Shown: positions 29,760-42,490 of the stretch, in pieces | How the letters are laid out: each line of letters begins with the position of its first letter | Numbering within the stretch: position 1 is the first letter of the stretch | From: Citrobacter freundii ATCC 8090 = MTCC 1658 = NBRC 12681 | Lineage (GTDB): Bacteria; Pseudomonadota; Gammaproteobacteria; Enterobacterales; Enterobacteriaceae | DNA length: 64,000 nt | Assembly (NCBI RefSeq): GCF_011064845.1 | Contig: NZ_CP049015.1 | Coordinates: forward strand, 3,162,001-3,226,000 | Direction: 5' to 3' | Notes under the pieces: generated by a model | Database searches by the model: none | What the model saw: only the letters and a program-made list of their open reading frames with translations | What the model was told of the DNA's origin: nothing | Position numbers and translations under genes: made by a program

Positions 29760-29786
29760 GGCCCGACAGCAGAACACCGTCGGGCC
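29760..29786. terminator. Bidirectional hairpin between yohD and mdtQ
   Basis: GGCCCGAC and GTCGGGCC form a perfect 8-bp G/C-rich stem with an 11-base loop between convergent genes. yohF, present at this place in E. coli K-12, is absent: only 37 bases separate yohD and mdtQ. Confidence 0.7.
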
Positions 29787-29792
29787 GATTAA

Positions 29793-31232
29793 TCAGGACG
29801 CGTGATAACCGCCGCCCAGCGCACTGGTCAACTGAATTGAGGCATCCAGCCATTGGCCCTGCAAAAGCAGACCGTTGCACTGCTCACGTAATGCCGGGAT
29901 CTTTGCCTTGCTGACCCTGGAGCCCGCAATAATACCCGCATTAAAGCGTGCCTGAGCCAGCCCCACTACGCGCTGAGCGTCATGTTCAATCTGCTGCTGA
30001 TGCTGATTTTTCTGCGCTAATGTTTCTACCTGCGATGCAGCACGTGCCACGTCATTCACCGCATCCACCACCGCTTTGTTGTAATTCGCCACCGTCAGGT
30101 TGCTTTGCGCTTTCGTAATATCGAGATTTGCGTTCAGCCTGCCGCTGTCAAAGATAGGCAGTGTCAGCCCGGCGGTTACGCCCATTTGCTGCGCGGAATG
30201 GCGGAACAGGTCACTCAGATGTAACGCATCCTGTTGTAAAAATGCCATCAGATTCACATCGGGATAAAAAGCCGCTTTCGCCGCATCAATGCTGCTCAGC
30301 GATGATTCAATGTACCAGTGCGCCGCCTGTAAATCCGGGCGGCGGGCCAGTAGCGAGTAACCCAATTGTGACGGGAGCTGGCTTTCGACCGCGGGCAGTG
30401 GGGTCGAATGGAGCTTCAGGGCAGTGGACTGGGCATTGGTCAGCGCGCTCAGCCGTGCTTCAATCACCTTCATTTTACCGCTGACATCATTCAACTGCTG
30501 CTCTGTTTTGCTGGAATCAATATCAGTTTCAACGCCTTCCACTGAAGAAGTTAGACCGTTTTGATACAGCTGACGATCGACGGTTATCACATTTTGCTGC
30601 TCGCTTTCGATTTGCGTCAGTACGGTTTTCAGCGCCGCCTGCGTCTGCCATTCCCAGTAAAGGCGGGAGACACCGCTCGCCAGCAGCTGCCGGGTTTGCT
30701 CGCGCTCAGCCTCACGTGCCTTAACGGCCCCAATGCGCGCCGTCACTTCAGCCCGATTTTTACCCCACAGATCCAGATTCCAGCCAGCAGTTAAACCAAA
30801 GGTTCCGTTGGTGTACCACGGTCCTGTTGTTCCGGCGGCCGGATCGGTAATGGCAAACGGTCCCATCAGCCCCTCAGCTGACATTCTCTGACGCTCAACG
30901 TCTGCGGAGAAGTCGATCTCCGGGCCATCCTGTGCTTCCACGGCCTTAGCCTGCGCCTCCGCCAGTTGAATGCGCTGTTCCGCTACCTGCATATCAGGAG
31001 AATTTCGCAACGTGCTGTCAATCAACGCATTAAGTTGTGGGTCGTGATATGCCCTCCACCACTGGCTGTCCGGCCAGCCATTTTTTAACGCGGCAGGCAA
31101 TGTGGTATCGACATTCGCAGCAGGGGTCTGCTGTGACAGAGACTGGCGGTCATCATGCATAGGCGCACAGCCTGCCATCAGAACAAAAAGCGGCAACAAT
31201 GCCGTGGTGATAAATACAGAATTACGATTCAT
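29793..31232 (-). CDS. mdtQ: MdtQ (YohG), outer-membrane efflux lipoprotein
   Basis: 479 aa, full length; the locus is annotated as a pseudogene in E. coli K-12 (from memory). Lipobox LMAGC, Cys about 22. NodT/OprM-type outer-membrane factor with two OEP repeats (QWWRAYHDPQLNALIDSTLRNSPD; LARRPDLQAAHWYIESS). It would supply the outer-membrane channel for a tripartite drug efflux pump. No membrane-fusion or inner-membrane pump gene lies beside it, so it must pair with one encoded elsewhere. Confidence 0.93.
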   Translation of the reverse strand: MNRNSVFITTALLPLFVLMAGCAPMHDDRQSLSQQTPAANVDTTLPAALKNGWPDSQWWRAYHDPQLNALIDSTLRNSPDMQVAEQRIQLAEAQAKAVEAQDGPEIDFSADVERQRMSAEGLMGPFAITDPAAGTTGPWYTNGTFGLTAGWNLDLWGKNRAEVTARIGAVKAREAEREQTRQLLASGVSRLYWEWQTQAALKTVLTQIESEQQNVITVDRQLYQNGLTSSVEGVETDIDSSKTEQQLNDVSGKMKVIEARLSALTNAQSTALKLHSTPLPAVESQLPSQLGYSLLARRPDLQAAHWYIESSLSSIDAAKAAFYPDVNLMAFLQQDALHLSDLFRHSAQQMGVTAGLTLPIFDSGRLNANLDITKAQSNLTVANYNKAVVDAVNDVARAASQVETLAQKNQHQQQIEHDAQRVVGLAQARFNAGIIAGSRVSKAKIPALREQCNGLLLQGQWLDASIQLTSALGGGYHAS

Positions 31233-31401
31233 GGAGATATACAGGTAAGAAAAGATGTGCAGAGATTACGACTTGTCGCTTTTGCTTTTTTAGTTACGCG
31301 TGGCAATACATCTTTGGCAATAAAAATATAAAATCAGAAAAATATACACCTCGCGAATAATATAGGTTAAATAGTTTTAATAATTAATGGATGGAGATTT
31401 T

Positions 31402-32136
31402 ATGTCACAGAATATCTATGACGATCCTGAGTTCTTTGCCGGATATGCCACGCTGGATCGTTCAGTAAAGGGGCTCGACGGCGCGCCAGAATGGCCGACA
31501 ATACAAGCGATGCTCCCCTCTCTTCAAGGAAAAAACATTCTTGATTTGGGCTGTGGATATGGCTGGTTTTGCCGCTACGCACGCGATAATCAGGCTGCCA
31601 GTGTAGTGGGACTGGATATTTCACAAAAAATGTTAACTCAGGCGCACAGTATGACGCAGGGTAATGGCATCGTTTATCAGCGTGAAGATCTCGAAACGCT
31701 TACCTTGCCCCCAAATTCCTTTGATCTGGTTTATAGCTCGCTTGCCCTGCACTATTTGCACGATATAGAACGATTATTCGTAACCATTTACCAGTCATTA
31801 ACACCGGGAGGTATGTTGGTTTTCTCTGCTGAGCATCCAATTTATACCGCACCGCTTAACCAGGGCTGGATCAAAGATAAAACCGGGCAACTCTCCTGGC
31901 CGATTAATCATTATCAGCAGGAAGGTGAGCGCATCAGTAACTGGTTTGCTGAGGGCGTCAAAAAACAGCATCGTAAGCTGGCGACCTGGATTAATGCGCT
32001 GATTGGGGCCGGATTCGACATGGTTTGTGTCGATGAATGGGGACCTTCCGCGCAACAGATTGCTGAAAACCCAGCGTTAGATGAAGAAAAAGAGCGGCCG
32101 ATGGTGTTTCTGCTCAGCGCACGTAAACCTGCATAA
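31402..32136 (+). CDS. Class I SAM-dependent methyltransferase
   Basis: 244 aa from MSQNIYDD; GGAG at 31393-31396 is spaced properly for ATG 31402, so this start is preferred over ATG 31387. Methyltransf_11/25-type fold: motif I LDLGCGYGWF near residues 47-56, acidic GLDIS near 70, and the post-motif LTPGGMLVF near 131-139. Probably methylates a small molecule using SAM in the cytoplasm. The substrate is not recognised and neighbours give no hint. It is transcribed away from mdtQ. Confidence 0.85.
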   Translation: MSQNIYDDPEFFAGYATLDRSVKGLDGAPEWPTIQAMLPSLQGKNILDLGCGYGWFCRYARDNQAASVVGLDISQKMLTQAHSMTQGNGIVYQREDLETLTLPPNSFDLVYSSLALHYLHDIERLFVTIYQSLTPGGMLVFSAEHPIYTAPLNQGWIKDKTGQLSWPINHYQQEGERISNWFAEGVKKQHRKLATWINALIGAGFDMVCVDEWGPSAQQIAENPALDEEKERPMVFLLSARKPA

Positions 32137-32206
32137 CAGCGCCTCCAGGCAGAATGATTAATACTTTCCTATACTCAATCTGAACTTACCAAAAAAAGGA
32201 AAGTTA

Positions 32207-32290
32207 ATGAAAATTCTGCTGTGGGTTATTCTGATTATTTTTCTGATTGGACTGTTGGTGGTAACAGGCGTGTTTAAGATGATTTTTTGA
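32207..32290 (+). CDS. yohP: YohP, 27-aa membrane protein
   Basis: ATG 32207 with AAGGAAAG upstream. The 27 residues (starting MKILLWVILIIF, ending TGVFKMIF) form a single hydrophobic helix and match E. coli YohP almost exactly. E. coli YohP is a stress-related small inner-membrane protein whose mRNA is itself targeted to the membrane (from memory). Confidence 0.92.
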   Translation: MKILLWVILIIFLIGLLVVTGVFKMIF

Positions 32291-32305
32291 TATTGCTGCC
32301 TATCA

Positions 32306-32345
32306 GCCAGTCCGGATAAGGCATTAGCATTTAATCCGGTCTGGC
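32306..32345. terminator. REP-like hairpin between yohP and dusC
   Basis: GCCAG-T-CCGGAT (32306-32317) pairs with ATCCGG-T-CTGGC (32334-32345), one mismatch, between two convergent genes. Probably a REP-type palindrome acting as a bidirectional terminator. Confidence 0.65.
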
Positions 32346-32358
32346 GCATCAGCTGTGT

Positions 32359-33297
32359 TCAAAGGGTAATAGCCTGAATCGCACGCGCGATATCCGGCGA
32401 ATTGTTTAACGCACGAATTTCCTGAAACAGCGCGGTTGCCTCTGAATATTCTTTTCGCAGATATCCTAACCACTGCTTAATCCGCGCTACATGATACAGC
32501 CCGGTGTCCCCCTGCTTTTCAAGACGGGTATATTTTTGCAACAGCGTCACGACATCAGGCCACGGCATACGCGGCTCGTTGTATTTCACCACGCGGCTCA
32601 GGTTTGGAATATTTAATGCGCCACGTCCTATCATCACCGCATCACAGCCGGTGATAGCCATGCAATCCTGAGCACTTTGCCAGTCCCAGATTTCGCCATT
32701 CGCGATAACCGGAATGGTAAGCCGCTGGCGAATCTCACCGATCGCCTGCCAGTTGATATATTCGGCCTTGTAACCCTGCTCCTTGGTTCGGCCATGCACC
32801 GCCAGCTCGCTGGCGCCAGCCTGCTGGACGGCATCAGCAATTTCAAACTGCCGATCGCTGTTATCCCAGCCCAGACGCACTTTCACCGTCACCGGGAGAT
32901 GAGCCGGGACCGCCTCGCGCATAGCTTTTGCGCCCCGGTAGATAAGCTCAGGATCTTTCAGTAACGTTGCGCCACCGCCGCTGCCGTTCACCAGCTTCGA
33001 CGGACAACCACAGTTCAGATCGACACCGTACGATCCCAGTTCTACCGCGCGCGCGGCATTCTCCGCCAGCCACTGCGGATACTGTCCTAACAGCTGAATG
33101 CGAACCAACGTGCCGGATGGCGTCCGGCTGTTGTTATGCAGTTCCGGGCAGAGTCGATGAAATACTTTTGCCGGCAGGAGCTGATCCACCACGCGCACAA
33201 ACTCGGTGATGCACAGATCGTAATCATTCACTTCAGTCAGCAGCTCGCGCACCAGTGAGTCGAGCACGCCTTCCATCGGCGCCAGTAAAACACGCAT
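32359..33297 (-). CDS. dusC: DusC (YohI), tRNA-dihydrouridine(16) synthase
   Basis: 312 aa, family length. FMN-dependent reduction of uridine 16 of tRNAs. The TIM barrel with the catalytic-Cys motif [19 protein letters not shown] (Cys about residue 98) and the FMN-phosphate site near [10 protein letters not shown] (about 222-231) are visible, plus the C-terminal helical domain. Start [20 protein letters not shown] matches E. coli. Confidence 0.95.
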   Translation of the reverse strand: MRVLLAPMEGVLDSLVRELLTEVNDYDLCITEFVRVVDQLLPAKVFHRLCPELHNNSRTPSGTLVRIQLLGQYPQWLAENAARAVELGSYGVDLNCGCPSKLVNGSGGGATLLKDPELIYRGAKAMREAVPAHLPVTVKVRLGWDNSDRQFEIADAVQQAGASELAVHGRTKEQGYKAEYINWQAIGEIRQRLTIPVIANGEIWDWQSAQDCMAITGCDAVMIGRGALNIPNLSRVVKYNEPRMPWPDVVTLLQKYTRLEKQGDTGLYHVARIKQWLGYLRKEYSEATALFQEIRALNNSPDIARAIQAITL

Positions 33298-33309
33298 ATC
33301 GTCACCCGC

Positions 33310-33337
33310 AAAAAAAGAGGCGCTATGGTAGCGCCTC
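33310..33337 (-). terminator. Terminator of the mhb operon
   Basis: On the minus strand GAGGCGCTA and TAGCGCCTC form a perfect 9-bp stem with a three-base loop, followed by seven T residues. It lies 22 bases after the mhbM stop and upstream of dusC, insulating the two. Confidence 0.9.
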
Positions 33338-33358
33338 CGTTCGGGAGATTAAAGAGGC

Positions 33359-34552
33359 TCAACGTGGCAGCAGGCAGTTATCTTCTTTCCAGCCGTATAA
33401 CCATTCCATACCGCGATAAAATTCCGCCTGCGATTTGTCTTTCCACAACAGATTACGCACCTGACGCTCGACACCTGCGGCATGGTAGACGCGTCCCATT
33501 TCTCGCGTTGACCAGACGATGCGTGCGGTACGCGGAATACGCACCGACTCATACAGCGCAAAGGCATCAGCCGCATCGCCGTCACACTGCTGTAACGCTT
33601 TACCTAGCGTGACAGCATCTTCCAGCGCCATACAGGCTCCTTGCGCCATATATTGCGCCACCGGGTGCGCGGCATCTCCCACCAGCGTGATGCGGTCGGT
33701 TCCCCATTTCTCTACCGGCTCACGATCGGCGGTTGACCAGCGCCGCCAAGACGTCGGTTTATCCAGCATCTGACGGGGGCGTGGATGAATACCCGCAAAA
33801 TAGGAGAGCACTTCCTCTTTGCTACCATCCTTCACCCCCCACTCCTCCTGCTGACGACTGTGGAAGGTCACCACCAGGTTGTACTGTTTGCCGCCGCGCA
33901 GTGGATAGTGCACCAGATGACAATGCGGTCCGGCCCACAATACCGGCGCGTTAATGCGCAAATCTTCCGGCATATCATCGCAATCAATCACGGCGCGATA
34001 GACCACGTGCCCGGTAACCCGTGGAGCATCGCCAATCAGAGACTGACGAACAACCGATTTTACACCGTCACAGCCCACCAGAATATCCGCCGTCCAGTTG
34101 TTGCCGTGCTCGTCAAATACCGTCACGTCATTCTCTGTCTGGCGAATATCAACCACATTAGTTGAAGTGCGATACTCAACGTTAGGATGCACCAGCGCCG
34201 CTTCCCAAACGCTGGCGTGAATATCAACTCGATGGATAACCGCATAAGGACCGCCAAAGTGATCGCGGAACGCCTGCCCGGTTTCAATCCGTACTACCTC
34301 TTTCGCATTTACCGCATCCATCATCGTGATGTGGTCGGTAAAAACGGCGCGTTGACGGGCAACTTCCCCCACGCCAAGGCTGTCCAGAGCAGAGAATGCA
34401 TTCGGCCCGAGCTGAATACCTGCGCCAATTTCACCAATCTCGTGCGCTTTCTCCAGCAACATCACTTTAATGCCCTGACGGGCCAGCGATAGCGCGGTCG
34501 CCGCGCCGCCAATCCCGCCACCCACGATAATTGCGCGTGTCACTTTAGCCAT
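33359..34552 (-). CDS. mhbM: 3-hydroxybenzoate 6-hydroxylase (FAD monooxygenase)
   Basis: 397 aa. Converts 3-hydroxybenzoate to gentisate using NADH and O2. Class A flavoprotein monooxygenase: dinucleotide-binding GGGIGGAATALSLARQG (about 11-27), DG motif VGCDGVKSVVRQ (about 159-170) and second FAD motif LVGDAAHPVAQYMAQG (about 283-298). The gentisate genes upstream fix the specificity over salicylate hydroxylases. Last gene of the operon, 14 bases after mhbI. Confidence 0.9.
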   Translation of the reverse strand: MAKVTRAIIVGGGIGGAATALSLARQGIKVMLLEKAHEIGEIGAGIQLGPNAFSALDSLGVGEVARQRAVFTDHITMMDAVNAKEVVRIETGQAFRDHFGGPYAVIHRVDIHASVWEAALVHPNVEYRTSTNVVDIRQTENDVTVFDEHGNNWTADILVGCDGVKSVVRQSLIGDAPRVTGHVVYRAVIDCDDMPEDLRINAPVLWAGPHCHLVHYPLRGGKQYNLVVTFHSRQQEEWGVKDGSKEEVLSYFAGIHPRPRQMLDKPTSWRRWSTADREPVEKWGTDRITLVGDAAHPVAQYMAQGACMALEDAVTLGKALQQCDGDAADAFALYESVRIPRTARIVWSTREMGRVYHAAGVERQVRNLLWKDKSQAEFYRGMEWLYGWKEDNCLLPR

Positions 34553-34566
34553 TGTCGTTCTCCTTA

Positions 34567-35211
34567 TCAGGCTGGAATTTTGTCTTGTTGATTCTCGGGC
34601 GCGGCGGCGATAAACGCCGGAAGCTGGGTACAGGCATCATATACCGCCTGACAGCGCGGATATCCGCTCAGATCGCAACCCATCCGCAACGCATTTGCCC
34701 ACTGCGGGATCAGACAACAATCCGCCAGCGTCGGTGCGTCCCCCACGCAAAACGTCCCCGAGTGACTCTGGCGCAGCATTTGTTCCACCGCGCTTAACCC
34801 TTGCTGGATCCAGTGCGCATACCAGCGTTTTTTATCTTCTTCACTGACTTTTAACTCTTCGCTCAGGTAGCGCAGTACCCGCATGTTATTTACGGGATGG
34901 ATATCACAGGCGATGGCATAAACAATTTCCAGCACCTTACTGCGCGTCGGGAAGTCAGCAGGCAGCAGCGGCGACTGCGGAAAGTGATGATCCAGCCAGT
35001 CGGTTATCGCCAGAGACTGCCCGAGTGATTCTCCGTCATCGGTCACCAGCGTAGGCACCAGCCCCAACGGGTTCATCCGCCGGTAGGCCAGTTCGTTCTG
35101 CTGACCAATGCGAATATTGACGCCCACCGTTTGGTAATCGAGCCCCTTCAGCGCCAGCGCAATGCGTACACGATATGACGCGGAGCTATTAAAGAAACTG
35201 TACAGCTTCAT
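34567..35211 (-). CDS. mhbI: Maleylpyruvate isomerase (zeta-class GST family)
   Basis: 214 aa. Isomerises maleylpyruvate to fumarylpyruvate, normally glutathione-dependent. N-terminal thioredoxin-like domain with SSASYRVRIALALKGL (active Ser region, residues 9-24) and the cis-Pro region PLGLVPTL, then a helical C-terminal GST domain (TLADCCLIPQWANA). Follows the hydrolase gene by eight bases. Confidence 0.9.
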   Translation of the reverse strand: MKLYSFFNSSASYRVRIALALKGLDYQTVGVNIRIGQQNELAYRRMNPLGLVPTLVTDDGESLGQSLAITDWLDHHFPQSPLLPADFPTRSKVLEIVYAIACDIHPVNNMRVLRYLSEELKVSEEDKKRWYAHWIQQGLSAVEQMLRQSHSGTFCVGDAPTLADCCLIPQWANALRMGCDLSGYPRCQAVYDACTQLPAFIAAAPENQQDKIPA

Positions 35212-35219
35212 TATCCACC

Positions 35220-35921
35220 TCAGACAATCTTCACGGCGATGGGGGTTAAACCGTCTACGTTTCCGGTGATCACATCCCCTTTCACTACCGCCCCTACGCC
35301 TTCGGGTGTACCGGTGTAGATCAGATCGCCTGGCTGCAGTTCGAAAAAGCCTGACAGATAGCTGATGGTTTCATTCACAGACCAGATGAGGTGGCGAATA
35401 TCGCTACGCTGGTGATCGTCGCCGTTGACCTGCAACCAGATTGGCGCATGGTTAACATCCACACTTTCGCTGGCTTTATGCAACGGCGCGATGGGCGCGG
35501 AGAGATCAAACGCTTTGCCGATTTCCCACGGACGCCCCATCTGACGCATCTCCATCTGCCGGTCACGGCGGGTCATATCCAGACCGGTGGCATAGCCCCA
35601 GATATATTCGTGCGCTTTTTCCAGCGGAATATCGCTGCCCTTTTTACCAATCGCCACCACCAGCTCTATCTCATAGTGATAGTTATCGGTCTGCGATGGG
35701 TACGGCAGTTCAAGGATCTGACCAGCTGCCACCGGGACTACTGCATCAGCAGGTTTACAGAAGAAGAACGGGGGTTCTCGATCCGGATCAAAGCCCATTT
35801 CACGCGCATGAGCGGCATAGTTACGGCCCACACAGTAAACGCGGCGCACGGGAAATTGTTCATCGCTGCCAACCACCGGAACGGTAACAGGCGCTTGTGG
35901 TTCGAATACATATTGCGTCAT
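35220..35921 (-). CDS. mhbH: Fumarylpyruvate hydrolase (FAH family)
   Basis: 233 aa. Cleaves fumarylpyruvate to fumarate and pyruvate, feeding central metabolism. FAH-fold signatures: [13 protein letters not shown] near residues 31-43, metal-binding EIELVVAIG near 84-92, and [14 protein letters not shown] near 203-216. Small size (about 230 aa) fits the bacterial gentisate-pathway enzymes rather than the longer fumarylacetoacetases. Confidence 0.92.
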   Translation of the reverse strand: MTQYVFEPQAPVTVPVVGSDEQFPVRRVYCVGRNYAAHAREMGFDPDREPPFFFCKPADAVVPVAAGQILELPYPSQTDNYHYEIELVVAIGKKGSDIPLEKAHEYIWGYATGLDMTRRDRQMEMRQMGRPWEIGKAFDLSAPIAPLHKASESVDVNHAPIWLQVNGDDHQRSDIRHLIWSVNETISYLSGFFELQPGDLIYTGTPEGVGAVVKGDVITGNVDGLTPIAVKIV

Positions 35922-35936
35922 TTTCTTTCTCCCAAA

Positions 35937-36974
35937 TTAATAGCGTGCTTCGCGGAACAGCCCCAGCGCTTCCTGAACCGGTCTGTCCGAAAAACTGAAT
36001 AAGACGGTATCTTCGTGGGTCTGGAACGACACGCCGTGCCAGGTCGGCACCACAAAAATATCTTTTGGCGAAAAGTTGAAGGTCTCGTTACCGATGGTGA
36101 CCTGCCCACTTCCTTCCACCACGTGATAGATAGTGCTGTCAGTGGTACGCGCCATTCGTGAGGAAAAGCCCTGCGGCAACAGTTGCAGGAAGGTTCCCAT
36201 CGAAGGCATGGGATAACCGCCGGTTACCGGGTTGACGTAACGCATCTTGTAACCGTCCCACTCATCGGCGTCGCCCATACGGGTCAGGTCATGTAGCGCT
36301 TCACGGCTGCGATCGTAGCGATAGTTAAAAATCGGCGATGAGTTACCCTTCTGATGACGCAGCGGCAACATATTGGCCGCGTAGCGCGGTAAGTAATCCC
36401 CTTCCTGGCGCGTGACCGGCTGCTGATCTTCCGGGTAGTCTTCCGCAAAGCCGCAGCCCAGCAGGTTCACCAGCGGCAAATCCAGACCGTCCAGCCACAC
36501 CACCGGTTCACTGCCCGGGTTGCCGTGATCGTGCCAGCGCCACTGCGGCGTCAGAATAAAATCGCCTTCATGCATCTGGGTGCGCTCGCCATCCACGGCG
36601 GTAAATGCCCCTTTCCCTTCGACAATAAAGCGCAGTGCAGACTGGTTGTGGCGGTGACTCGGCGCAACCTCGCCCGGCATAATTAACTGCAATCCTGCGT
36701 ACAGCGTTGGAGTGATTGAAGACTGTCCGCGCAACATTGGGTTTTCCAGCACCAGCACGCGGCGAATCGCCTCTTTCGCGCCAATCAGATCGCCACTTTC
36801 TAACAGCAGAGGGCGGATCTCCTGATAGTTCCAGTACGCAGGCGCGCAATGTGCGTTCGGTGTTGGCGGCACCAGGCGGTGCAGCGACTCCCACAGAGGG
36901 GTCAGATTCTGCCCGGAAATATGCTGGTAAAACTGCTGACGGCTGTTCTTAACATCCTGATTCAGTTCAGACAT
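35937..36974 (-). CDS. mhbD: Gentisate 1,2-dioxygenase
   Basis: 345 aa. Ring-opens gentisate to maleylpyruvate with Fe(II) and O2. Bicupin: the N-terminal cupin has iron-ligand histidines in [16 protein letters not shown] (about residues 100-115) and WRWHDHG (about 142-148); the C-terminal cupin ([17 protein letters not shown]) is the degenerate partner. First catabolic gene after the transporter; spacing to mhbH is 15 bases. Confidence 0.94.
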   Translation of the reverse strand: MSELNQDVKNSRQQFYQHISGQNLTPLWESLHRLVPPTPNAHCAPAYWNYQEIRPLLLESGDLIGAKEAIRRVLVLENPMLRGQSSITPTLYAGLQLIMPGEVAPSHRHNQSALRFIVEGKGAFTAVDGERTQMHEGDFILTPQWRWHDHGNPGSEPVVWLDGLDLPLVNLLGCGFAEDYPEDQQPVTRQEGDYLPRYAANMLPLRHQKGNSSPIFNYRYDRSREALHDLTRMGDADEWDGYKMRYVNPVTGGYPMPSMGTFLQLLPQGFSSRMARTTDSTIYHVVEGSGQVTIGNETFNFSPKDIFVVPTWHGVSFQTHEDTVLFSFSDRPVQEALGLFREARY

Positions 36975-36985
36975 AGGGATTCTCC

Positions 36986-38344
36986 TTATTCATTCACAAC
37001 ACCTGCGCGAGGCAGAGTATTTGAGGCAGAGGCCGACTGGCGGATAACAACCGTCAGCAGCATAAGTATCACCGCGCTGATGGCCGCCGGGACGGAAATA
37101 ATGAAAAACAGGTTATCGAATGAGAAATTCATCGCCATCATCACGCCGCCAGAAAGCGAGCCGACAATCGCGCCGCAGCGCCCCACCGCATTAGACCAGC
37201 TGACGCCCGTCGCCCGGCTTTGTGTCGGATATAGCGTGGCGGTTAACGCATTTAGACCAACCTGAGAACCGCTGATACCAATGCCGGTGCCAAAAATAGC
37301 CAGAGCCATCAACCACAGACCGTTCTCGCTCAGGCCAATCATGACGATGCACACTGCGCCCAGTGCATAACTCACGGCCAGCACGCGGAAAGGATTGTAT
37401 TTATCCATCAGCATGCCCAGCGCCAGCGCCCCCAGCGTTCCTCCAATCTGGAAGGCGGCAGTTACCCATGAGGCATGCTGCAGATCAATTCCACGATGGT
37501 TTAACAGCGTTGGCATCCAACTGGAGAGCAGATAAATAATCAGCAAGCTCATAAAGAACACTACCCATAGCATCAGGGTAATGGGCAGCTGTCGCCCGAC
37601 GAACAGCTGGCGAATGCTTCCTTTAGCAATCGCTGTGTCCTCGTTGAGATAAAAATGGGTAGTGTCATAACGTTCCCGGGTGATGGCGCTAACGGTTCTG
37701 GCAATCACGTTTTGCGGCAGTTGGCGACGAACCTGCCAGCGCGGGGATTCCGGTAGCGCAAACAGCAGAGCCACAAACAGCATGAGTGGTAGAACGCCTC
37801 CCAGCACCAGAATGCCGTGCCAGCCAATAACCGGCACCAGTTGCGCGCTCACAATTCCACCCATCGCCGACCCCAGGGTAAATCCACAAAACATCATAGT
37901 CACCAGCGCGCCACGCCGCCGCGCTGGCAGGTACTCTGACGTCATGGTGATGGTATTTGGCATCGCGCCGCCCAAACCTAACCCGGTAAGAAAGCGCAAA
38001 ATAACCAGCGTTTGTAGATCGGGAGAAAAAGCCGAAATCAGGCTCAGGGCGCCGAACAGCGCCACGCAGAGTTCAATCACCCGTTTACGGCCAAAACGGT
38101 CAGACAATGGGCCGCAGAGCAATGCGCCAGCGGTTAGCCCCAACAGGCCTGCGCCAAACAACGGCGCCAGATCGCCGGCAGTCAGCTGCCAGTGAGTACG
38201 AATGTCGGGAGCGATAAAGCCAATAGCTGCGGTATCAAATCCGTCAAGCATGACGACCAGAAAACAGCAAATGATAACGCGCCACTGGGTCTTACCGACG
38301 GGAGCGGAATCGATCAGTGCTTGTAGATCACGTTGATGAGTCAT
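36986..38344 (-). CDS. mhbT: MFS aromatic acid:H+ symporter (3-hydroxybenzoate/gentisate uptake)
   Basis: 452 aa with 12 predicted helices. The AAHS-family signature [13 protein letters not shown] in helix 1 (about residues 34-46) and the loop 2-3 motif [12 protein letters not shown] (about 78-89) are clear. Family members import benzoate-type acids with protons. First gene of the minus-strand operon, divergent from mhbR. Gene order MhbT-D-H-I-M with divergent MhbR is that known from Klebsiella. Confidence 0.92.
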   Translation of the reverse strand: MTHQRDLQALIDSAPVGKTQWRVIICCFLVVMLDGFDTAAIGFIAPDIRTHWQLTAGDLAPLFGAGLLGLTAGALLCGPLSDRFGRKRVIELCVALFGALSLISAFSPDLQTLVILRFLTGLGLGGAMPNTITMTSEYLPARRRGALVTMMFCGFTLGSAMGGIVSAQLVPVIGWHGILVLGGVLPLMLFVALLFALPESPRWQVRRQLPQNVIARTVSAITRERYDTTHFYLNEDTAIAKGSIRQLFVGRQLPITLMLWVVFFMSLLIIYLLSSWMPTLLNHRGIDLQHASWVTAAFQIGGTLGALALGMLMDKYNPFRVLAVSYALGAVCIVMIGLSENGLWLMALAIFGTGIGISGSQVGLNALTATLYPTQSRATGVSWSNAVGRCGAIVGSLSGGVMMAMNFSFDNLFFIISVPAAISAVILMLLTVVIRQSASASNTLPRAGVVNE

Positions 38345-38449
38345 AGTGAATGCCTCAGTGCAGGTAGAGTAGATGTCTGTTTTGTTTTGGGTATGTTGCG
38401 ACTTTGTATGTTTGGAGATGAAATGTACAATGGCTTTTCATGCAGAGGC

Positions 38450-38465
38450 ATAACCTGGAGGTTAT
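38450..38465. promoter_or_regulatory. 16-bp perfect palindrome containing the mhbR ribosome-binding site
   Basis: ATAACCT-GG-AGGTTAT lies five bases before the mhbR ATG and contains its Shine-Dalgarno GGAGG. Elsewhere in the divergent region are a direct repeat (GTATGTT, eight bases, GTATGTT, 38390-38411) and an inverted repeat ATGAAA-N12-TTTCAT near 38419-38442. These are candidate MhbR sites controlling mhbT and mhbR; assignment is inference. Confidence 0.45.
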
Positions 38466-38470
38466 AGCAA

Positions 38471-39379
38471 ATGGCAAATTGGGCGCAGAAACTTAAGTTG
38501 CAACACCTGCAAACGCTTATCGCGCTGGGCGAACAGGGAAACCTGACTCACGTCGCACGGATGATGAATATCACCCAGCCAGCGTTGTCAAAATGGTTAT
38601 CACAGCTCGAAGATGAGATTGGCATCACCCTCTTTGAACGTCACAGCAAAGGCTTGCGTCCTTCCGAAGGCGGCAAGCTGTTACTGCAGCATGCCCAACG
38701 CCTGCTCAATGATATGGAACGTTCGCAATATGAAATCGCCCGTTTTAAGCAAGGCGGCCTGGTGGGAAGTCTGAAGATTGGCTGCTCACCCGTAGCGACC
38801 GACTGCGTTTCACTGGCAATACTGGGTTTGCTCAAAGAGTTGCCAACCCTGAACCTTAATATCGAAGAGAAAGTGATGACCCCGCTGCTGCACGATCTGC
38901 TCGCGGGTTCGGTGGATGTCGTCGTCGGTCGCGTCGGTGGCCGGGCGCTTCAGTTGCCGCTCAATTACCAGGTGCTGTATACCGAGCCGGTCTGTTTCGT
39001 CGCCCGTCCCGATCATCCCTTGGCAAAATATCCCTTGCTCACCTGGCACGATCTGGCGAACTGGCGCTGGATTGTCTGGCCGACAGGAACCCCTATCCGG
39101 ATAAGCATTGATAATGCGCTGGTTGATAACGGCGTCATGTTGCCGGAAAACATCATTGAATCGGCGTCGATCAACGTCAGTACCAACCTGCTGCAAAGTA
39201 GCGATATGATCTCTATTCTTTCTTTGCGTCTGGCACAACGGTATGCCGCCCAGGGACAGCTGGCTATTCTGAATCTGCCGAAGATTGAACAAAAAGGCAG
39301 CGTCGGCGTATTCTGGCGCAACAACGAAACACCTACTACCGCCCTGAATCGTTTTTTGTATTATCTGGCACAGGCTTAG
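38471..39379 (+). CDS. mhbR: LysR-type regulator of the gentisate cluster
   Basis: 302 aa. N-terminal winged HTH (LQTLIALGEQGNLTHVARMMNITQPALSKWLSQ; residues 14-46) and periplasmic-binding-like effector domain (LKIGCSPVATDCVSLAILG onward). Divergent from mhbT, the classic LTTR arrangement. Expected to activate the catabolic operon in response to 3-hydroxybenzoate or gentisate, as reported for Klebsiella MhbR. Confidence 0.9.
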   Translation: MANWAQKLKLQHLQTLIALGEQGNLTHVARMMNITQPALSKWLSQLEDEIGITLFERHSKGLRPSEGGKLLLQHAQRLLNDMERSQYEIARFKQGGLVGSLKIGCSPVATDCVSLAILGLLKELPTLNLNIEEKVMTPLLHDLLAGSVDVVVGRVGGRALQLPLNYQVLYTEPVCFVARPDHPLAKYPLLTWHDLANWRWIVWPTGTPIRISIDNALVDNGVMLPENIIESASINVSTNLLQSSDMISILSLRLAQRYAAQGQLAILNLPKIEQKGSVGVFWRNNETPTTALNRFLYYLAQA

Positions 39380-39474
39380 CGCGGAGAGTTAGGGCCATCG
39401 CCCGATGTTCCAGATATCTATTTCCTCTATGCTTAGAATTCATGATGTGATCGGTAGCACGTTTTTAAGTTTAA

Positions 39475-40601
<1,127 letters not shown>

Positions 40602-40622
40602 CCTTCATTTTTTAGCTATTTA

Positions 40623-40722
40623 TTTGCGATGCGTTGCACATTTTTCATTTAAGTTTCATAAGTTGCATACGTAATGGGATTTAGATCACATATAAAGCCA
40701 TAACAGGTCCGTAAACTACGAT
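40623..40722 (+). promoter_or_regulatory. cdd promoter region with two CRP sites (CytR/CRP type)
   Basis: TGGGA-TTTAGA-TCACA (40675-40690) matches CRP at nine of ten positions; TGCGA-TGCGTT-GCACA (40625-40640) matches eight of ten. Their centres are 50 bp apart. With a -10 at TAAACT (40712-40717) they lie at about -41 and -91, the layout known for E. coli cdd, where CytR binds between two CRP dimers. Confidence 0.75.
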
Positions 40723-40749
40723 TCCATTACATTGTTATGAGGCATCGCC

Positions 40750-41686
<937 letters not shown>

Positions 41687-41756
41687 TCAATCAGATTACT
41701 GTTTCTTGCGCTACGTCTTCCGGTACAGTAGCCTGATTGAAATTCCATCCAAATAA

Positions 41757-42488
<732 letters not shown>

Positions 42489-42490
42489 GC

